NCBI RefSeq assembly: GCF_902833055.1
Contig: NZ_CADFEJ010000004.1
Span: 62,001 to 126,000 of the forward strand
Direction of reading: 5' to 3'
DNA: 64,000 bases
DNA from: Burkholderia territorii
GTDB lineage: Bacteria > Pseudomonadota > Gammaproteobacteria > Burkholderiales > Burkholderiaceae
Positions 9,008-17,803 of this stretch are shown in pieces; positions within the stretch are counted from its first letter, which is position 1, and every line of letters begins with the position of its first letter. The notes beneath the pieces were generated by a model. It was not told the DNA's origin. It made no database searches and saw only the letters and a list, made by a program, of their open reading frames with translations. A program made the position numbers and the translations under genes.

Positions 9008-10861
9008 ATGGGTCCGAACAATTCCGGCAGCAACAACGCAGCGAAGCAATCCGATACGGTCGTCATTCAAGGGCAGCACGAGCCAGGCGGTGGGTCGTCT
9101 GCGAAGGTGACGTTAACGCCGGATGCCAACAAATGCACTAAAGAGTTTCATTGCGACCCGCGGCCACCTATCCCGGTGATTTTTATTCCCGGGGTGATGG
9201 GCTCCCTGTTAATCAACAGAAATACCGGGCAGGAGATTTGGAATCCGCCGAATGAAACCAACCGCGCTGCGATAGCATTCGGCTGGAATGGATACTTCTC
9301 AGATGCGTCGGAGCGCGAAACAAAGTACGACACATCGTCGGCAGTCGTCTCCACGCTCGGCGCGATCGTGACGACGGGTTGCGATCTGACGGCCGACGAA
9401 GCGCGAAGGCGAGGCTGGGGATCGGTCCATTCGAAGAGTTACCATGGATCGCTCGCTTGGCTTGAGCGTGAGCTCAATCACCCAATGAAGGCGGGAAAGC
9501 TCCTTGGCGCCTGGGCAAGCGGTGATCCGAAAGGTGAAGACTTCACTTTGAATCCGGTCATCGGGACAGCGCCATCGAGCTACGGCGCGAATGGTCCGGG
9601 TATCGACCCGCTTAAGGTCGACTCGGATGAATTTAAGAAGTTCTGCCAGTACCGATATCCGGTGTATGCGATCGGCTACAACTGGTTGCAATCGAATCTG
9701 CTGTCGGCCGAAGACGCTGTGAAGGGCGTTGACTATGTCGATCAGAAAACCCACAAGAAATACCATTTGATGGGCATCAAGGAGATCTGCGCCGAGAACA
9801 AAGTAAAGAAGGCAATCATCATCACCCACTCCATGGGGGGGCTCGTCGCCCGCATGGCTTCAGTGATAGCGGGTTACGACGACTTGATGTACGGCGTGAT
9901 CCACGGGGCGCAGCCAGCGACTGGCGCACCGTTGGCCGCACGACGGTTTCGCGCCGGCGCTGAAGGGGAGGGGGCAATCCTCAATAAGGTACTCGTGGGG
10001 CGAAACGCGCCGGAATTCACGGCAATCACGGTCAACGCACCCGGGCCGTTGGAGCTCCTTCCGATGCCCGACTATCACGACTATGAACCATGGTGGGTTG
10101 TTCGCGACATGAAGCGACAGGAAGTACTCGCCCTGCCGAAGAAGAACGACACGCTGAAGTTATTCACGTCACAGGCGTGGTACGGCTTGGTCCCCAACCA
10201 GTCCGACGCAATGCTCGATCCTGCTGGAATTGCCAAACAGCGCCTGCAAACGACTCAGCCTGGCATGACGCTGCAGAAGAACTTTCTGACGATAATGCAG
10301 GACGTGGTTGACCGGCAGCATCAACTTATAAACAACTATCATCCGAACACCTTTGCTTTCTACGGGAACGGTCCCTTGCGACGGTCGAGCGAGGTTGACC
10401 CGACAAAGGGCGGTACAGCCAAGGCTCCTACGAAGCAGGAGACCACCGCACCAGCGGATAAGCTGCTCACCTTCGGCCGAATCTATTGGCGTGGTGACTT
10501 CCCAGCAGGTACGACCGAAGAGGACCTGATGAAGGCCGAACTCTTGAGCGACGACCAGAAGGGCCAGGTCCGTATTCGCGTCAAGGGGCTCGTCTGTACA
10601 CTTTTTGCGGAGATCATGGATCCCAATTTTCCGCAGGAGCGAGGCTTGATCTTTGGGGATGGCACGGTGCCGAGCTGGTCTGGGGAATCCGTCGCACGTG
10701 GCTTGAAGGCCGGTGTCCCTGGCGAAAAGGCGAAGGGTGTGCAGATCGCCTTCACGCAGAACGGGTTTGATCACCAAGGCTGCTTCGGTCATCCGTGGGC
10801 GAAGTGGGCCACACTCTATAGTATGGTCAAGGTCGCAAAATCGATCGACGTTCCCGTATGA
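9008..10861 (+). CDS. T6SS Tle4-like phospholipase effector (PGAP1-like alpha/beta hydrolase)
   Basis: Predicted antibacterial lipase delivered with the preceding VgrG. The 617-residue protein starts at ATG 9008, 82 bp after vgrG; a longer in-frame start would overlap vgrG. PVIFIPGVMGSLLINR (near residue 57) is the oxyanion-side strand/loop of PGAP1/LCAT-like hydrolases, and ITHSMGGLVARM contains the nucleophile elbow with Ser at about 275 (T-H-S-M-G, a variant of GxSxG). A C-terminal FGDGTVPSWSGES and DHQGCFGHPW probably supply the acid and His. No signal peptide is present, as expected for T6SS cargo. The order vgrG-lipase-Tli4 matches the Pseudomonas aeruginosa VgrG2a/TplE (Tle4)/Tli4 locus, known biology that supports the call. 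Confidence 0.85.
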   Translation: MGPNNSGSNNAAKQSDTVVIQGQHEPGGGSSAKVTLTPDANKCTKEFHCDPRPPIPVIFIPGVMGSLLINRNTGQEIWNPPNETNRAAIAFGWNGYFSDASERETKYDTSSAVVSTLGAIVTTGCDLTADEARRRGWGSVHSKSYHGSLAWLERELNHPMKAGKLLGAWASGDPKGEDFTLNPVIGTAPSSYGANGPGIDPLKVDSDEFKKFCQYRYPVYAIGYNWLQSNLLSAEDAVKGVDYVDQKTHKKYHLMGIKEICAENKVKKAIIITHSMGGLVARMASVIAGYDDLMYGVIHGAQPATGAPLAARRFRAGAEGEGAILNKVLVGRNAPEFTAITVNAPGPLELLPMPDYHDYEPWWVVRDMKRQEVLALPKKNDTLKLFTSQAWYGLVPNQSDAMLDPAGIAKQRLQTTQPGMTLQKNFLTIMQDVVDRQHQLINNYHPNTFAFYGNGPLRRSSEVDPTKGGTAKAPTKQETTAPADKLLTFGRIYWRGDFPAGTTEEDLMKAELLSDDQKGQVRIRVKGLVCTLFAEIMDPNFPQERGLIFGDGTVPSWSGESVARGLKAGVPGEKAKGVQIAFTQNGFDHQGCFGHPWAKWATLYSMVKVAKSIDVPV

Positions 10862-11919
10862 CCACATTAAACCAGTTCACAAATCGAATCGCAGTCGCGC
10901 TCGTGGCCTTCTCGGTAGGGATGGCCGCGTGCTCGAAGAGTAATCCGTCGGAGTTGCCTATGACCACCCCCGTGATGCATGACACCCGCCCGTGGTGTAT
11001 TGGCCGTTTCGTTGTCGACCTTCCCCATGATGCAGATGTGTACAACCAAGAATATAAGTACATGGGGTACTCGATCGATGTAGTGAAGAACGTAGGTCAA
11101 CAGGAATTCGGACGGAGAGTAGAGGCGCGCGAGCACGAGCTGAAGACCAAGCTGCGGGTTGATCCGCATAATTCCTTCTCGCCGACGAAGACACCGTGGC
11201 TCCATCAGGCGGTACAGCCCAATGACTACTCGCGTCTCTTTGTTTTCGGGCGATACGACGTCCCGCCCGCCGAGCTCTCATACGACGTGGAAGGGTACGC
11301 GTGGTCGCACGACACGCAATTCACCCTGAAGAACAAGTTCGGCGATGGTTATGACCAGAGCGCGGTCCAGAATGCGTCCGAGATCCTGCGAAATATTCGT
11401 CCGCGTGATGAAGGGGACGTGCCGAACGATGGCGCATTTTGCTTTAACGGCGGCTTGATCGGCGGCAAGCAACTTCCGGCTTTCGATGCCATCGTCGCGG
11501 CCGGTCTTGTTCCGGGGCGACCGTCTAATCTGATCGTGAAGCTGCGCGAATCTGTTGCTGCCGATCAGAAGGCGTCGCTGTTGAGCGGGCTTTCGGAATT
11601 TGAGGCTCAGCTGAAGCCGTACGCGGGGCACTATAAGGTATTGCGAAAGGGCAAGCGTCAAGTCGCCGGCATTCAAGCCGAGGAAATTCTCGTCGACATC
11701 CATGAAGATGGCGTCCAGAAGTACCAGTTCTATCTGTTGGCGGCCGGGGTAGAGGGAGATCCATCAAAACCGCACACCGCCATTCAATTGTTGTTCGGCG
11801 CGGAACCTGACGCGGTGAATCCCGCCTCCGTGACGACGTCACCAGTGAACGAGGAACAGGCCGTCCAGGCGTGGGATGCGGTCCTGAACAGCTTCCACTA
11901 TCGTGGTGCCGCGAAGTAA
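10858..11919 (+). CDS. Tli4-family immunity lipoprotein for the Tle4-like effector
   Basis: Predicted periplasmic immunity protein that neutralises the lipase encoded just upstream. The ATGA overlap with the effector stop indicates translational coupling, as is usual for effector/immunity pairs. The N-terminus is a lipoprotein signal (RIAVALVAFSVGMAACSKS, candidate lipidated Cys at 22). The mature part begins with RPWCIGRFVVDLPHDA, the hallmark start of Tli4-type proteins, and contains two similar alpha/beta halves (for example EGYAWSHDTQFTLKNKF, then a C-terminal half from GAFCFNGGLIGG to AWDAVLNSFHYR). The 353-residue length is normal for the family. Assignment is by characteristic motifs and gene order; binding to the effector is inferred. 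Confidence 0.85.
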   Translation: MTTLNQFTNRIAVALVAFSVGMAACSKSNPSELPMTTPVMHDTRPWCIGRFVVDLPHDADVYNQEYKYMGYSIDVVKNVGQQEFGRRVEAREHELKTKLRVDPHNSFSPTKTPWLHQAVQPNDYSRLFVFGRYDVPPAELSYDVEGYAWSHDTQFTLKNKFGDGYDQSAVQNASEILRNIRPRDEGDVPNDGAFCFNGGLIGGKQLPAFDAIVAAGLVPGRPSNLIVKLRESVAADQKASLLSGLSEFEAQLKPYAGHYKVLRKGKRQVAGIQAEEILVDIHEDGVQKYQFYLLAAGVEGDPSKPHTAIQLLFGAEPDAVNPASVTTSPVNEEQAVQAWDAVLNSFHYRGAAK

Positions 11920-11934
11920 GGAGGAGGTGGAGGA

Positions 11935-12222
11935 ATGCCGCGCTATGACATTGTGAAGGGCGATCTGACAACCGTTGGCGGAGTGGTGCAGGGTGGAGAT
12001 GGGGCTGACCTGATAAACGGTCGCGAGCAAGCCTACGAAGATGATCCCGTCTTTTGTCCAGTCTGCAAAACCGTCGGGAAAATCGCGTGCGATGGCCCGC
12101 GGATTTCCACCACCGGTCCCGATGGCCGGCAGGCAGCGCTCAGTGACGATCTTTGCATCTGTCTTTGTTCTCCGCCACCACGTCTGGTCGCCTCGCAGAC
12201 GACGTCGTGTAGCGACACTTAG
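11935..12222 (+). CDS. PAAR-motif T6SS spike tip protein
   Basis: PAAR proteins cap the VgrG trimer and sharpen the T6SS spike. This 95-residue protein has the conserved N-terminal GDLTTVGGVVQGGDG turn, a Cys pair in FCPVCKTVGKIACDGPR, and the closing ALSDDLCICLCSPPPRLVAS block with Cys residues that, with a His, normally bind zinc. A very strong ribosome binding site (AAGGAGGAGGTGGAGGA) precedes ATG 11935, only 15 bp after the immunity gene. It completes the vgrG-tle-tli-PAAR module. The last residues (QTTSCSDT) run up to the junction with an IS3-family fragment, so the natural C-terminus may have been altered. Confidence 0.85.
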   Translation: MPRYDIVKGDLTTVGGVVQGGDGADLINGREQAYEDDPVFCPVCKTVGKIACDGPRISTTGPDGRQAALSDDLCICLCSPPPRLVASQTTSCSDT

Positions 12223-12455
12223 CTGCCGCGACTGGCCCGATAGATGGCCGCCGCTTCGACGTCCAGTGCCTCGTTGGCCAGTGCCTTGGCGCTGGGCGGG
12301 CGAGCCCGCCACTGGCAGTACCCGCGGCGCGAGACGGCCGGCACCCTGCACAGCCGGCTCACACTGTACTGGTCCCGTCCGCATACGGCTAACATTTCGC
12401 CGGCGATGCTTTCGTGCCTCAAGTTTTTGTAGCACGTTGTCGATAAGTTGGGCAC
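12223..12455 (-). pseudogene. Fragment of an IS3-family transposase (orfB N-terminus)
   Basis: Read leftwards, GRDQYSVSRLCRVPAVSRRG, then YCQWRARPPSAKALANEA and AIYRASRG match the N-terminal HTH_21-type region of IS3-family orfB (typically ...MCRVLGVSRSGYYAWR...). It stops at the point where an intact orfB would continue TYGxPR. Only about 65 codons remain, with no orfA and no inverted repeats. The fragment lies between the PAAR gene and the patatin gene and marks a recombination junction. Confidence 0.75.
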
Positions 12456-12476
12456 ATCTCCGAGACCTGTTGACCT

Positions 12477-14203
12477 ATGCTACTAAACGTTCCGTGCGCC
12501 ACGGTTGTCAAGCCCTTCTTTTTTCGTTTATGTGTTGGCGCGATACTCGTCGCGCTCGTCGGCGCCTGCGCTAGTACTGATCCCGCAGCGAATAACTACG
12601 TTAACAAGCCAAACACATGGTCGGTTTCAGAGCGTACGTTTAGCGCTGTCACCCGAACGTCGGCAAGCGCTGACATGAGTGCAGCAATAGAAATTCCAGA
12701 ATCTGACAAGAAGTATCGCCCGTTTTTGGGGGTGGCGATATCTGGGGGTGGAAGCCGGGCGGCGAATTTTGGCATGTACGTTTTGAAGGAACTGGAAAGG
12801 CTTGGTGTTCTGAATCGCATAGACGCTATTTCTTCAGTATCAGGCGGTTCTATCGTCGCCGCCCACTTCGGACTTTACTATCCAAAACTTAGGGGCGATT
12901 ACTGGGATTTTGCTGAAAAAGATCTACGTCAGGATTTCCGAGATGATTGGCTTGCGAGACATGCCAATCCTGCTAATTGGCGAACGTTGAGCGGTAAAGG
13001 GTTTAATGCAAGTACCATACTGGCCAAAACGTACGATGACATGCTTTTTCATGGTGCGGTTTTCCGGCAAATGAGTTTTCCGGGGCCAGGGAGTCCGCAC
13101 ATTTTGATAAATTCCACCGTTGTTGGTGGTCCAGAGCTGCTGAGCAATTGTTTGGCACAGGGAAGAAATGCTTTCAGTCAGCGACTGAGTACGTTTGTCT
13201 TTTCTGACGACGCGTTCAAATTTTGTCTTGGCTCCGACTTAGGCACTTATTCAATCGCCCAAGCTGTTGCGGCTTCGTCAGCATACCCACTTGTATTTTC
13301 ACCTGTGGTATTGACAAGCTACCCGCGTGTCATGATGGGGATAAAGGAAATGAACCTCTTCAATATCTGCATCTCATGGACGGTGGTGTATCTGACAACC
13401 TCGGGGTTGACGCGCTGGTATCGGCGGCCAACGGGCGATGGCATCATGGACTTGCAGAAGAAAGTCTCAACACATCGTTGGCAGTTTCATCCGACAAGGT
13501 CCCTTGTTTCTTAATTGTGGTGGATGCGTTCATCGACGATGGAGAAAAACTCGAAGAAGAGTACCCGGACCTAAGACATTCATTGTTGGACAGAATCATT
13601 GACCCGTCATGGCACTACGCCTTCGACGCGCTGCTCCAACGGCGGCGCTCGGATTCATTGCTAAATCTTGGAATCGATCTCGAAGCAAGAACACCGTCCG
13701 GTGACTACACAAGAGCCGTTTCAGGTCATGCGATTCCGCTGAGGGGTGAGCGCGGAATGGTTCAGAGGCGCTATGGAGACCTCATTGTTTTGGAGCCGAA
13801 TACGGGCGACTTGACATGTGGGGTTTGGCATATCTCGCTTCGTGACGTCTTTGAGCTTGGCGCCGGTACCCCCGGGTTTTTTTCCAATTTCGATAACGTA
13901 ATGCTGCGCGGAACTACATATGCGCTGATCACAAATACAAAAACTGATCTTAAATTCACTGGAGCGGAATCCTGCAGGCCAGAGGTATATCAACGCGCGT
14001 TGGCTGATGCTGCGAAAATTCTTGTCCGAGAAGATGCCGAAGGATTGAGTGTTCTGCATAAGTGGATGATCGATCATTCGATCGATACCAATACGAGTTG
14101 GGCGCCCGACCCACCGGGAACGAACGGTGAACGATTCAATGTGACGGCGGTAAAGAAAGGACCTTCTGGAAAGCCTTCTGGATTAGTGAGATGCTTGAAC
14201 TAG
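12477..14203 (+). pseudogene. Patatin-like phospholipase lipoprotein, interrupted by a frameshift
   Basis: Two overlapping frames together give a patatin-type lipase. The first frame (12477-13514) starts with a lipoprotein signal (FFFRLCVGAILVALVGACAS, lipid-anchored Cys near 31), then has the oxyanion loop ISGGGSRAANFGM (about 88-100) and the nucleophile elbow SSVSGGSIVAAH with Ser near 122. It loses frame around 13320-13360. The catalytic Asp motif QYLHLMDGGVSDNLG (Asp codon 13379-13381) and the rest are in the -1 frame, ending at 14203. Family members have one continuous chain, so this copy is either inactivated or carries a sequencing error. A GATGGGGATAAAGG run near 13333-13346 is the likeliest site. 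The gene is clearly AT-rich relative to the host. It may be a second lipase linked to the T6SS module, but the lipoprotein signal argues against T6SS delivery. Confidence 0.75.
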
Positions 14204-14291
14204 CGGACGATGGTTCGCGAGTAGTAGATTGTCTACTTGTGACGCCAACGTCGTCAGCCGGCGGACAGTGCTTTACGAATGGCAACGTTGA

Positions 14292-14591
14292 AATGAGCTT
14301 AAATCCGAAGCGGTTCGTAGCAACCACGCCTATTTTTCGATGGCATCGTACGAAACCATCTCCGAGCGGACCGGCATCTCCGAGCGGGACATCCGCAAGG
14401 CGATCAGTCTGTTGATCGGCACCGGGCTGCTGCTCGGAGTCAACCGCGACCACAACCACGTCTCGACCGTGAATGAGCCAAACAAGTACTACCTGACGGG
14501 CTACCAGGCGCTGGTGCAGCAGAAGAGCGGCACCCCCGACGGAGGGACCGCCGCCACGCCGGCATCGACGGTCGTAGCTGCCATTACCTAG
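14292..14591 (+). pseudogene. Truncated helix-turn-helix protein
   Basis: The open frame after an in-frame stop at 14289-14291 reads SNHAYFSMASYETISERTG, then ISERDIRKAISLLIGTGLLL, then a short tail ending VVAAIT. The pattern is that of the winged HTH region of plasmid/phage replication or transcription proteins (...ETIAERTGxSxRTVxRAIxxLxxxGLI...). The upstream part that such proteins normally have is missing, and no ribosome binding site precedes the internal ATG at 14340. It is probably a remnant, though a small regulator for the Gabija genes just downstream cannot be excluded. Confidence 0.4.
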
Positions 14592-14655
14592 CGCGAGTGG
14601 TTGCCCCGAGGAGGATTCCTGCGGCAGCTTCGTTCTGCCGACAGAAGAGGGAAAC

Positions 14656-16416
14656 GTGGAGTGCATGGCGGACAGGACGGAGTATGGGATGCAGGTAAGA
14701 CAACTGAAGATCGGCAACTTTCGTGGGATCGGTGCACTCGACTGGAAACCGCAGTCTCCGCTGTGCTGTCTCATCGGCGTGGGCGATACCGGTAAATCCA
14801 CGGTCCTCGACGCCATCGAGGCAGCCCTGTCCTCACGCTGGCTCACCTTCAGCGAAGTTGATTTCCTCGATGGAGATACGGCGACGCCAATCTGCGTCGA
14901 GGTCACGGTCGGAGAATTGTCGAAGGCACTGAAGTCAGACGAGCGCTTTGGCCTGTACATCGGCGGCTGGTCGGTAACTGGGACGCTGAACGACGAGCCG
15001 GAAGACGGCGATGAACCGGTGCTCACCGTGCGACTAACTGTCGACGCCACGATGGAACCAATATGGGAGCTAGTGCGCGACTCTGCCACCCACCCGCGCA
15101 CACTCTCGAACAGGGACCGAGCGTTGTTCGGCCTGGTGCGGCTGGCAGGTGACGACGCCCGACACCTGACTTGGGGCCAAGGCTCGGTGCTTGCCAAGCT
15201 GACGGGTGATGCCGACGACGCCGCTCGCAACCTTGCCGATGCCTACCACACGGCGCGCAGCAGCGCGAAGCTCGACAAGGTGACGGCACTTGCGGATGCC
15301 GCGAAAGTGGCGCAGGCGCAGGCCTCCTCCCTCGGCGCTTACATGCAGGATGAGTATGGCCCCGGCCTTGAGCTGCTGCGGGGTGGGTTCTCCACCAGTT
15401 CGATCGCACTCCATGACGGCAGCGTCCCCTTGCGGCTCGCGGGCCTAGGAACCCGGCGGCTGGCGACGCTGGCAATTCAGCGTTCCGCCATCACGGAAGG
15501 TGCCATCGTCCTAATCGACGAAATCGAACATGGCCTTGAACCGCACCGTGTGATCGGCGCGATTGCACGCCTCAAGGAGGCACAGGCGGCCGCCGCGACG
15601 GAGAAGAGGGCGGTGGGACAGCTTCTCATGACCACGCATTCCGATGTCGCTATCGGTGAGATCGAGGCGCGCAACCTCTATGTCGGGCATCGCGACAGGG
15701 CCAGCAAGTGCGTCGAATTCCACGCACCTTCGATGCTCTCATCCTTTGCGAAGTTGATGAAGAAAACGCCGCGAGCCCTGTTCGCGCGCCGCATCGTCAT
15801 ATGCGAGGGCGTGACAGAGGTGGGTCTGTTGCTTGGCTTCCGCGATCCTTTCTGCGCAAGCAATAGGGGTGTCCCCGTCGAACAGCGCGGCGTCGCTTTT
15901 GCAGATGGCGAAGGAGCGCAAGCCCCGCAACTGGCAATAGCGCTTGCGGCGCTCGGCTACCCCGTCGCCTTGTATCGGGACTCCGACCGCCCGCTGACAC
16001 CCGACGAGACGCGCGACGTTGTCGCCGCCGGCGTCGTGATTTTCCAGTACGACGGCGCGATGGATACGGAGACGGCGCTGTTCACAGCAGCCAGTGATGC
16101 GCAGGTGCAGGCACTGCTAGACTACGCTCGCGCGGAGAAGACCGAAGAATCGGTCGCGGCGACCCTGAAGGGCAGGGACGCCGAGCTGACGCCTGAGATG
16201 ACGAGCCTTGCCTTCAACACGTGGGAACTGTTTGTTACCGCAGACGGGGCTGCTCTTCGCGCGACTCTGGCGGAAGTCGCGTCAAAGAAAAACTGGTTCA
16301 AGGAACTGCATTCGGGGCGCGCCATCGCGCCCATCGCATGGGAGATTGTCGAGCAAGCGCCCGCGTCGGCTTTCTCGAGGTGCGTACGAGCACTGGGGGC
16401 TTGGCTCTATGCCTGA
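14656..16416 (+). CDS. gajA: Gabija anti-phage protein GajA (OLD-family ATPase-TOPRIM endonuclease)
   Basis: GajA is the DNA-nicking endonuclease of the Gabija defence system, inhibited by cellular nucleotides and released when phage depletes them (established for the family). The 586-residue protein has an ABC-type ATPase with Walker A GVGDTGKST (about 41-49), signature-region LRLAGLGTRRLATLAI, Walker B GAIVLIDEIEHGLEP and switch LLMTTHSD. It is followed by a TOPRIM domain with RIVICEGVTEV (Glu near 384) and ALYRDSDRPL (Asp near 442 and 444). That order and length fit GajA. Start candidates are GTG 14656 (AGAGGG at proper distance), ATG 14665 and ATG 14689; the ATPase begins VRQLKIGNFRGI, so all are possible. 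It overlaps gajB by 8 bp. Confidence 0.88.
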   Translation: MECMADRTEYGMQVRQLKIGNFRGIGALDWKPQSPLCCLIGVGDTGKSTVLDAIEAALSSRWLTFSEVDFLDGDTATPICVEVTVGELSKALKSDERFGLYIGGWSVTGTLNDEPEDGDEPVLTVRLTVDATMEPIWELVRDSATHPRTLSNRDRALFGLVRLAGDDARHLTWGQGSVLAKLTGDADDAARNLADAYHTARSSAKLDKVTALADAAKVAQAQASSLGAYMQDEYGPGLELLRGGFSTSSIALHDGSVPLRLAGLGTRRLATLAIQRSAITEGAIVLIDEIEHGLEPHRVIGAIARLKEAQAAAATEKRAVGQLLMTTHSDVAIGEIEARNLYVGHRDRASKCVEFHAPSMLSSFAKLMKKTPRALFARRIVICEGVTEVGLLLGFRDPFCASNRGVPVEQRGVAFADGEGAQAPQLAIALAALGYPVALYRDSDRPLTPDETRDVVAAGVVIFQYDGAMDTETALFTAASDAQVQALLDYARAEKTEESVAATLKGRDAELTPEMTSLAFNTWELFVTADGAALRATLAEVASKKNWFKELHSGRAIAPIAWEIVEQAPASAFSRCVRALGAWLYA

Positions 16417-17803
16417 GGCCCGCATCTTGGCCGAGCTTCCCGTCGGCTCTCTGATCGCACCGGCGGGCCACGGAAAGACCGAGGCTATCGCGAAGACGGC
16501 GGCGCTAGGTATCCGGACGCTTGTCCTCACGCATACACATGCGGGCGTAAACGCGTTGCGCAGCAGGCTGAAGCGTCTCGGCGTACCAGCAGCTGCGGCG
16601 AACGTAGACACCATCGACGGATGGTGCATGCGCTATGTGCGCGCCTTCCCCAAGCGCGGCCACCCGCCAGCGGGCATGCCCAGCGGAGCCGAATGGAGCG
16701 CGCTTCGGCAGAACGCCCTCAACGTGCTGAAGATCTCGGCGGTCCGCGACGTGGTGCGATCCTCGTATGACCGTATCCTGATTGACGAGTATCAGGATTG
16801 CGATCCCGGCCAGCATGCGCTTGCCATCGCGCTCTCCGAGATTGTTCCTACGATCGTATTCGGCGATCCGATGCAGGGCATCTTCGAATTCGCGAACGCC
16901 CGGCTGCGCTGGCAGCGCGATGTTTATCCGATCTTCCCGCTCGCGCTCGAACTGGAAGAGCCGCGCCGCTGGCAGAAGAAAAACCCGGCCCTTGGTGCTT
17001 GGATCGCCGAGACGCGCCAGCGCCTCATCCGCGGCGAGCGCATCGATCTGGACTCCGGTCCGGTCACGTTTCGGTACACCGACGAAGCCTTCGACATGGG
17101 CGCGTTTTTCGAAGGCATCGGGGATCGCGAGGGAACATCCGCTGCGATCCATTGCCGCCGGGGCATGTGTGACAACCTGGCCCGCGCAACGCGAGGCATG
17201 TACCAGTCCATCGAGGAGGTTGCTGCTAGGCGGCTGACGAGATTCGCTTCCGACTGGGATGGCAGCGCAGACGCACAACAGCGTCTGGACACCGTCTTGG
17301 CCCTGAGCAAAGATTGCTTCCATAAGCGCGAGAAGCAACCCAACGAGGAGTTGTCGCCCGACCAAACGCAGGTCATCGACGAAATGAAGACTGCGGCGCG
17401 ACAACTGGGAGGCGCTGACTGTGCCGAAGCGGCTCGCGAGTTCATGCGGCTCGCGCGGCGTCACCCGCGCTGGCGGTTATTCCGGGGGGAACTATGGCGC
17501 GACGCCGAGCGTGCACTGGGCGAGCTGGCTGCCGATCGAGCGGCTACCCTCGTCGAAGCCGTGCTGAAGATCCGACTGCGTGTGAGTGCTGCGGGCCGCT
17601 CTCTGCAGCGACGGACGATCTCGACGCCCCTGCTGCTCAAGGGCCTGGAGTTCGATCACGTGCTGATTCCCGACGCCTCGCACTTCGGCAACGAGGACTA
17701 CGCGCAGGCGAAGCTCTTCTACGTCGCAATCTCTCGAGCGACGCAGAGCCTGACTATCACAGCACCGGGTCGGTATGTTCAATTTCCACGGCCCGATCTA
17801 TGA
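16409..17803 (+). CDS. gajB: Gabija anti-phage protein GajB (UvrD-like helicase)
   Basis: GajB is the UvrD/PcrA-like partner that associates with GajA tetramers and is required for Gabija phage resistance. The 464-residue protein starts at ATG 16409 inside the end of gajA. Superfamily 1 motifs are all present: I IAPAGHGKTEAI (near 18-28), Ia LVLTHTHAGVNALRSRL, II ILIDEYQDCDPG (DEYQD near 126), III IVFGDPMQGIFEF, IV LELEEPRRW, V LLLKGLEFDHVLIPDA and VI LFYVAISRATQSLTI. It is shorter than housekeeping UvrD (~720) and has the compact GajB size. The stop-start overlap implies co-translation with gajA. The adjacent OLD-nuclease makes Gabija far likelier than a stand-alone helicase. Confidence 0.88.
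   Translation: MPEARILAELPVGSLIAPAGHGKTEAIAKTAALGIRTLVLTHTHAGVNALRSRLKRLGVPAAAANVDTIDGWCMRYVRAFPKRGHPPAGMPSGAEWSALRQNALNVLKISAVRDVVRSSYDRILIDEYQDCDPGQHALAIALSEIVPTIVFGDPMQGIFEFANARLRWQRDVYPIFPLALELEEPRRWQKKNPALGAWIAETRQRLIRGERIDLDSGPVTFRYTDEAFDMGAFFEGIGDREGTSAAIHCRRGMCDNLARATRGMYQSIEEVAARRLTRFASDWDGSADAQQRLDTVLALSKDCFHKREKQPNEELSPDQTQVIDEMKTAARQLGGADCAEAAREFMRLARRHPRWRLFRGELWRDAERALGELAADRAATLVEAVLKIRLRVSAAGRSLQRRTISTPLLLKGLEFDHVLIPDASHFGNEDYAQAKLFYVAISRATQSLTITAPGRYVQFPRPDL

Noticed and set aside
14656-16416. Housekeeping RecF/RecN or stand-alone OLD nuclease
   Set aside because: The C-terminal TOPRIM excludes RecF/RecN, and the overlapping UvrD-like gene identifies a Gabija pair (class 2 OLD).
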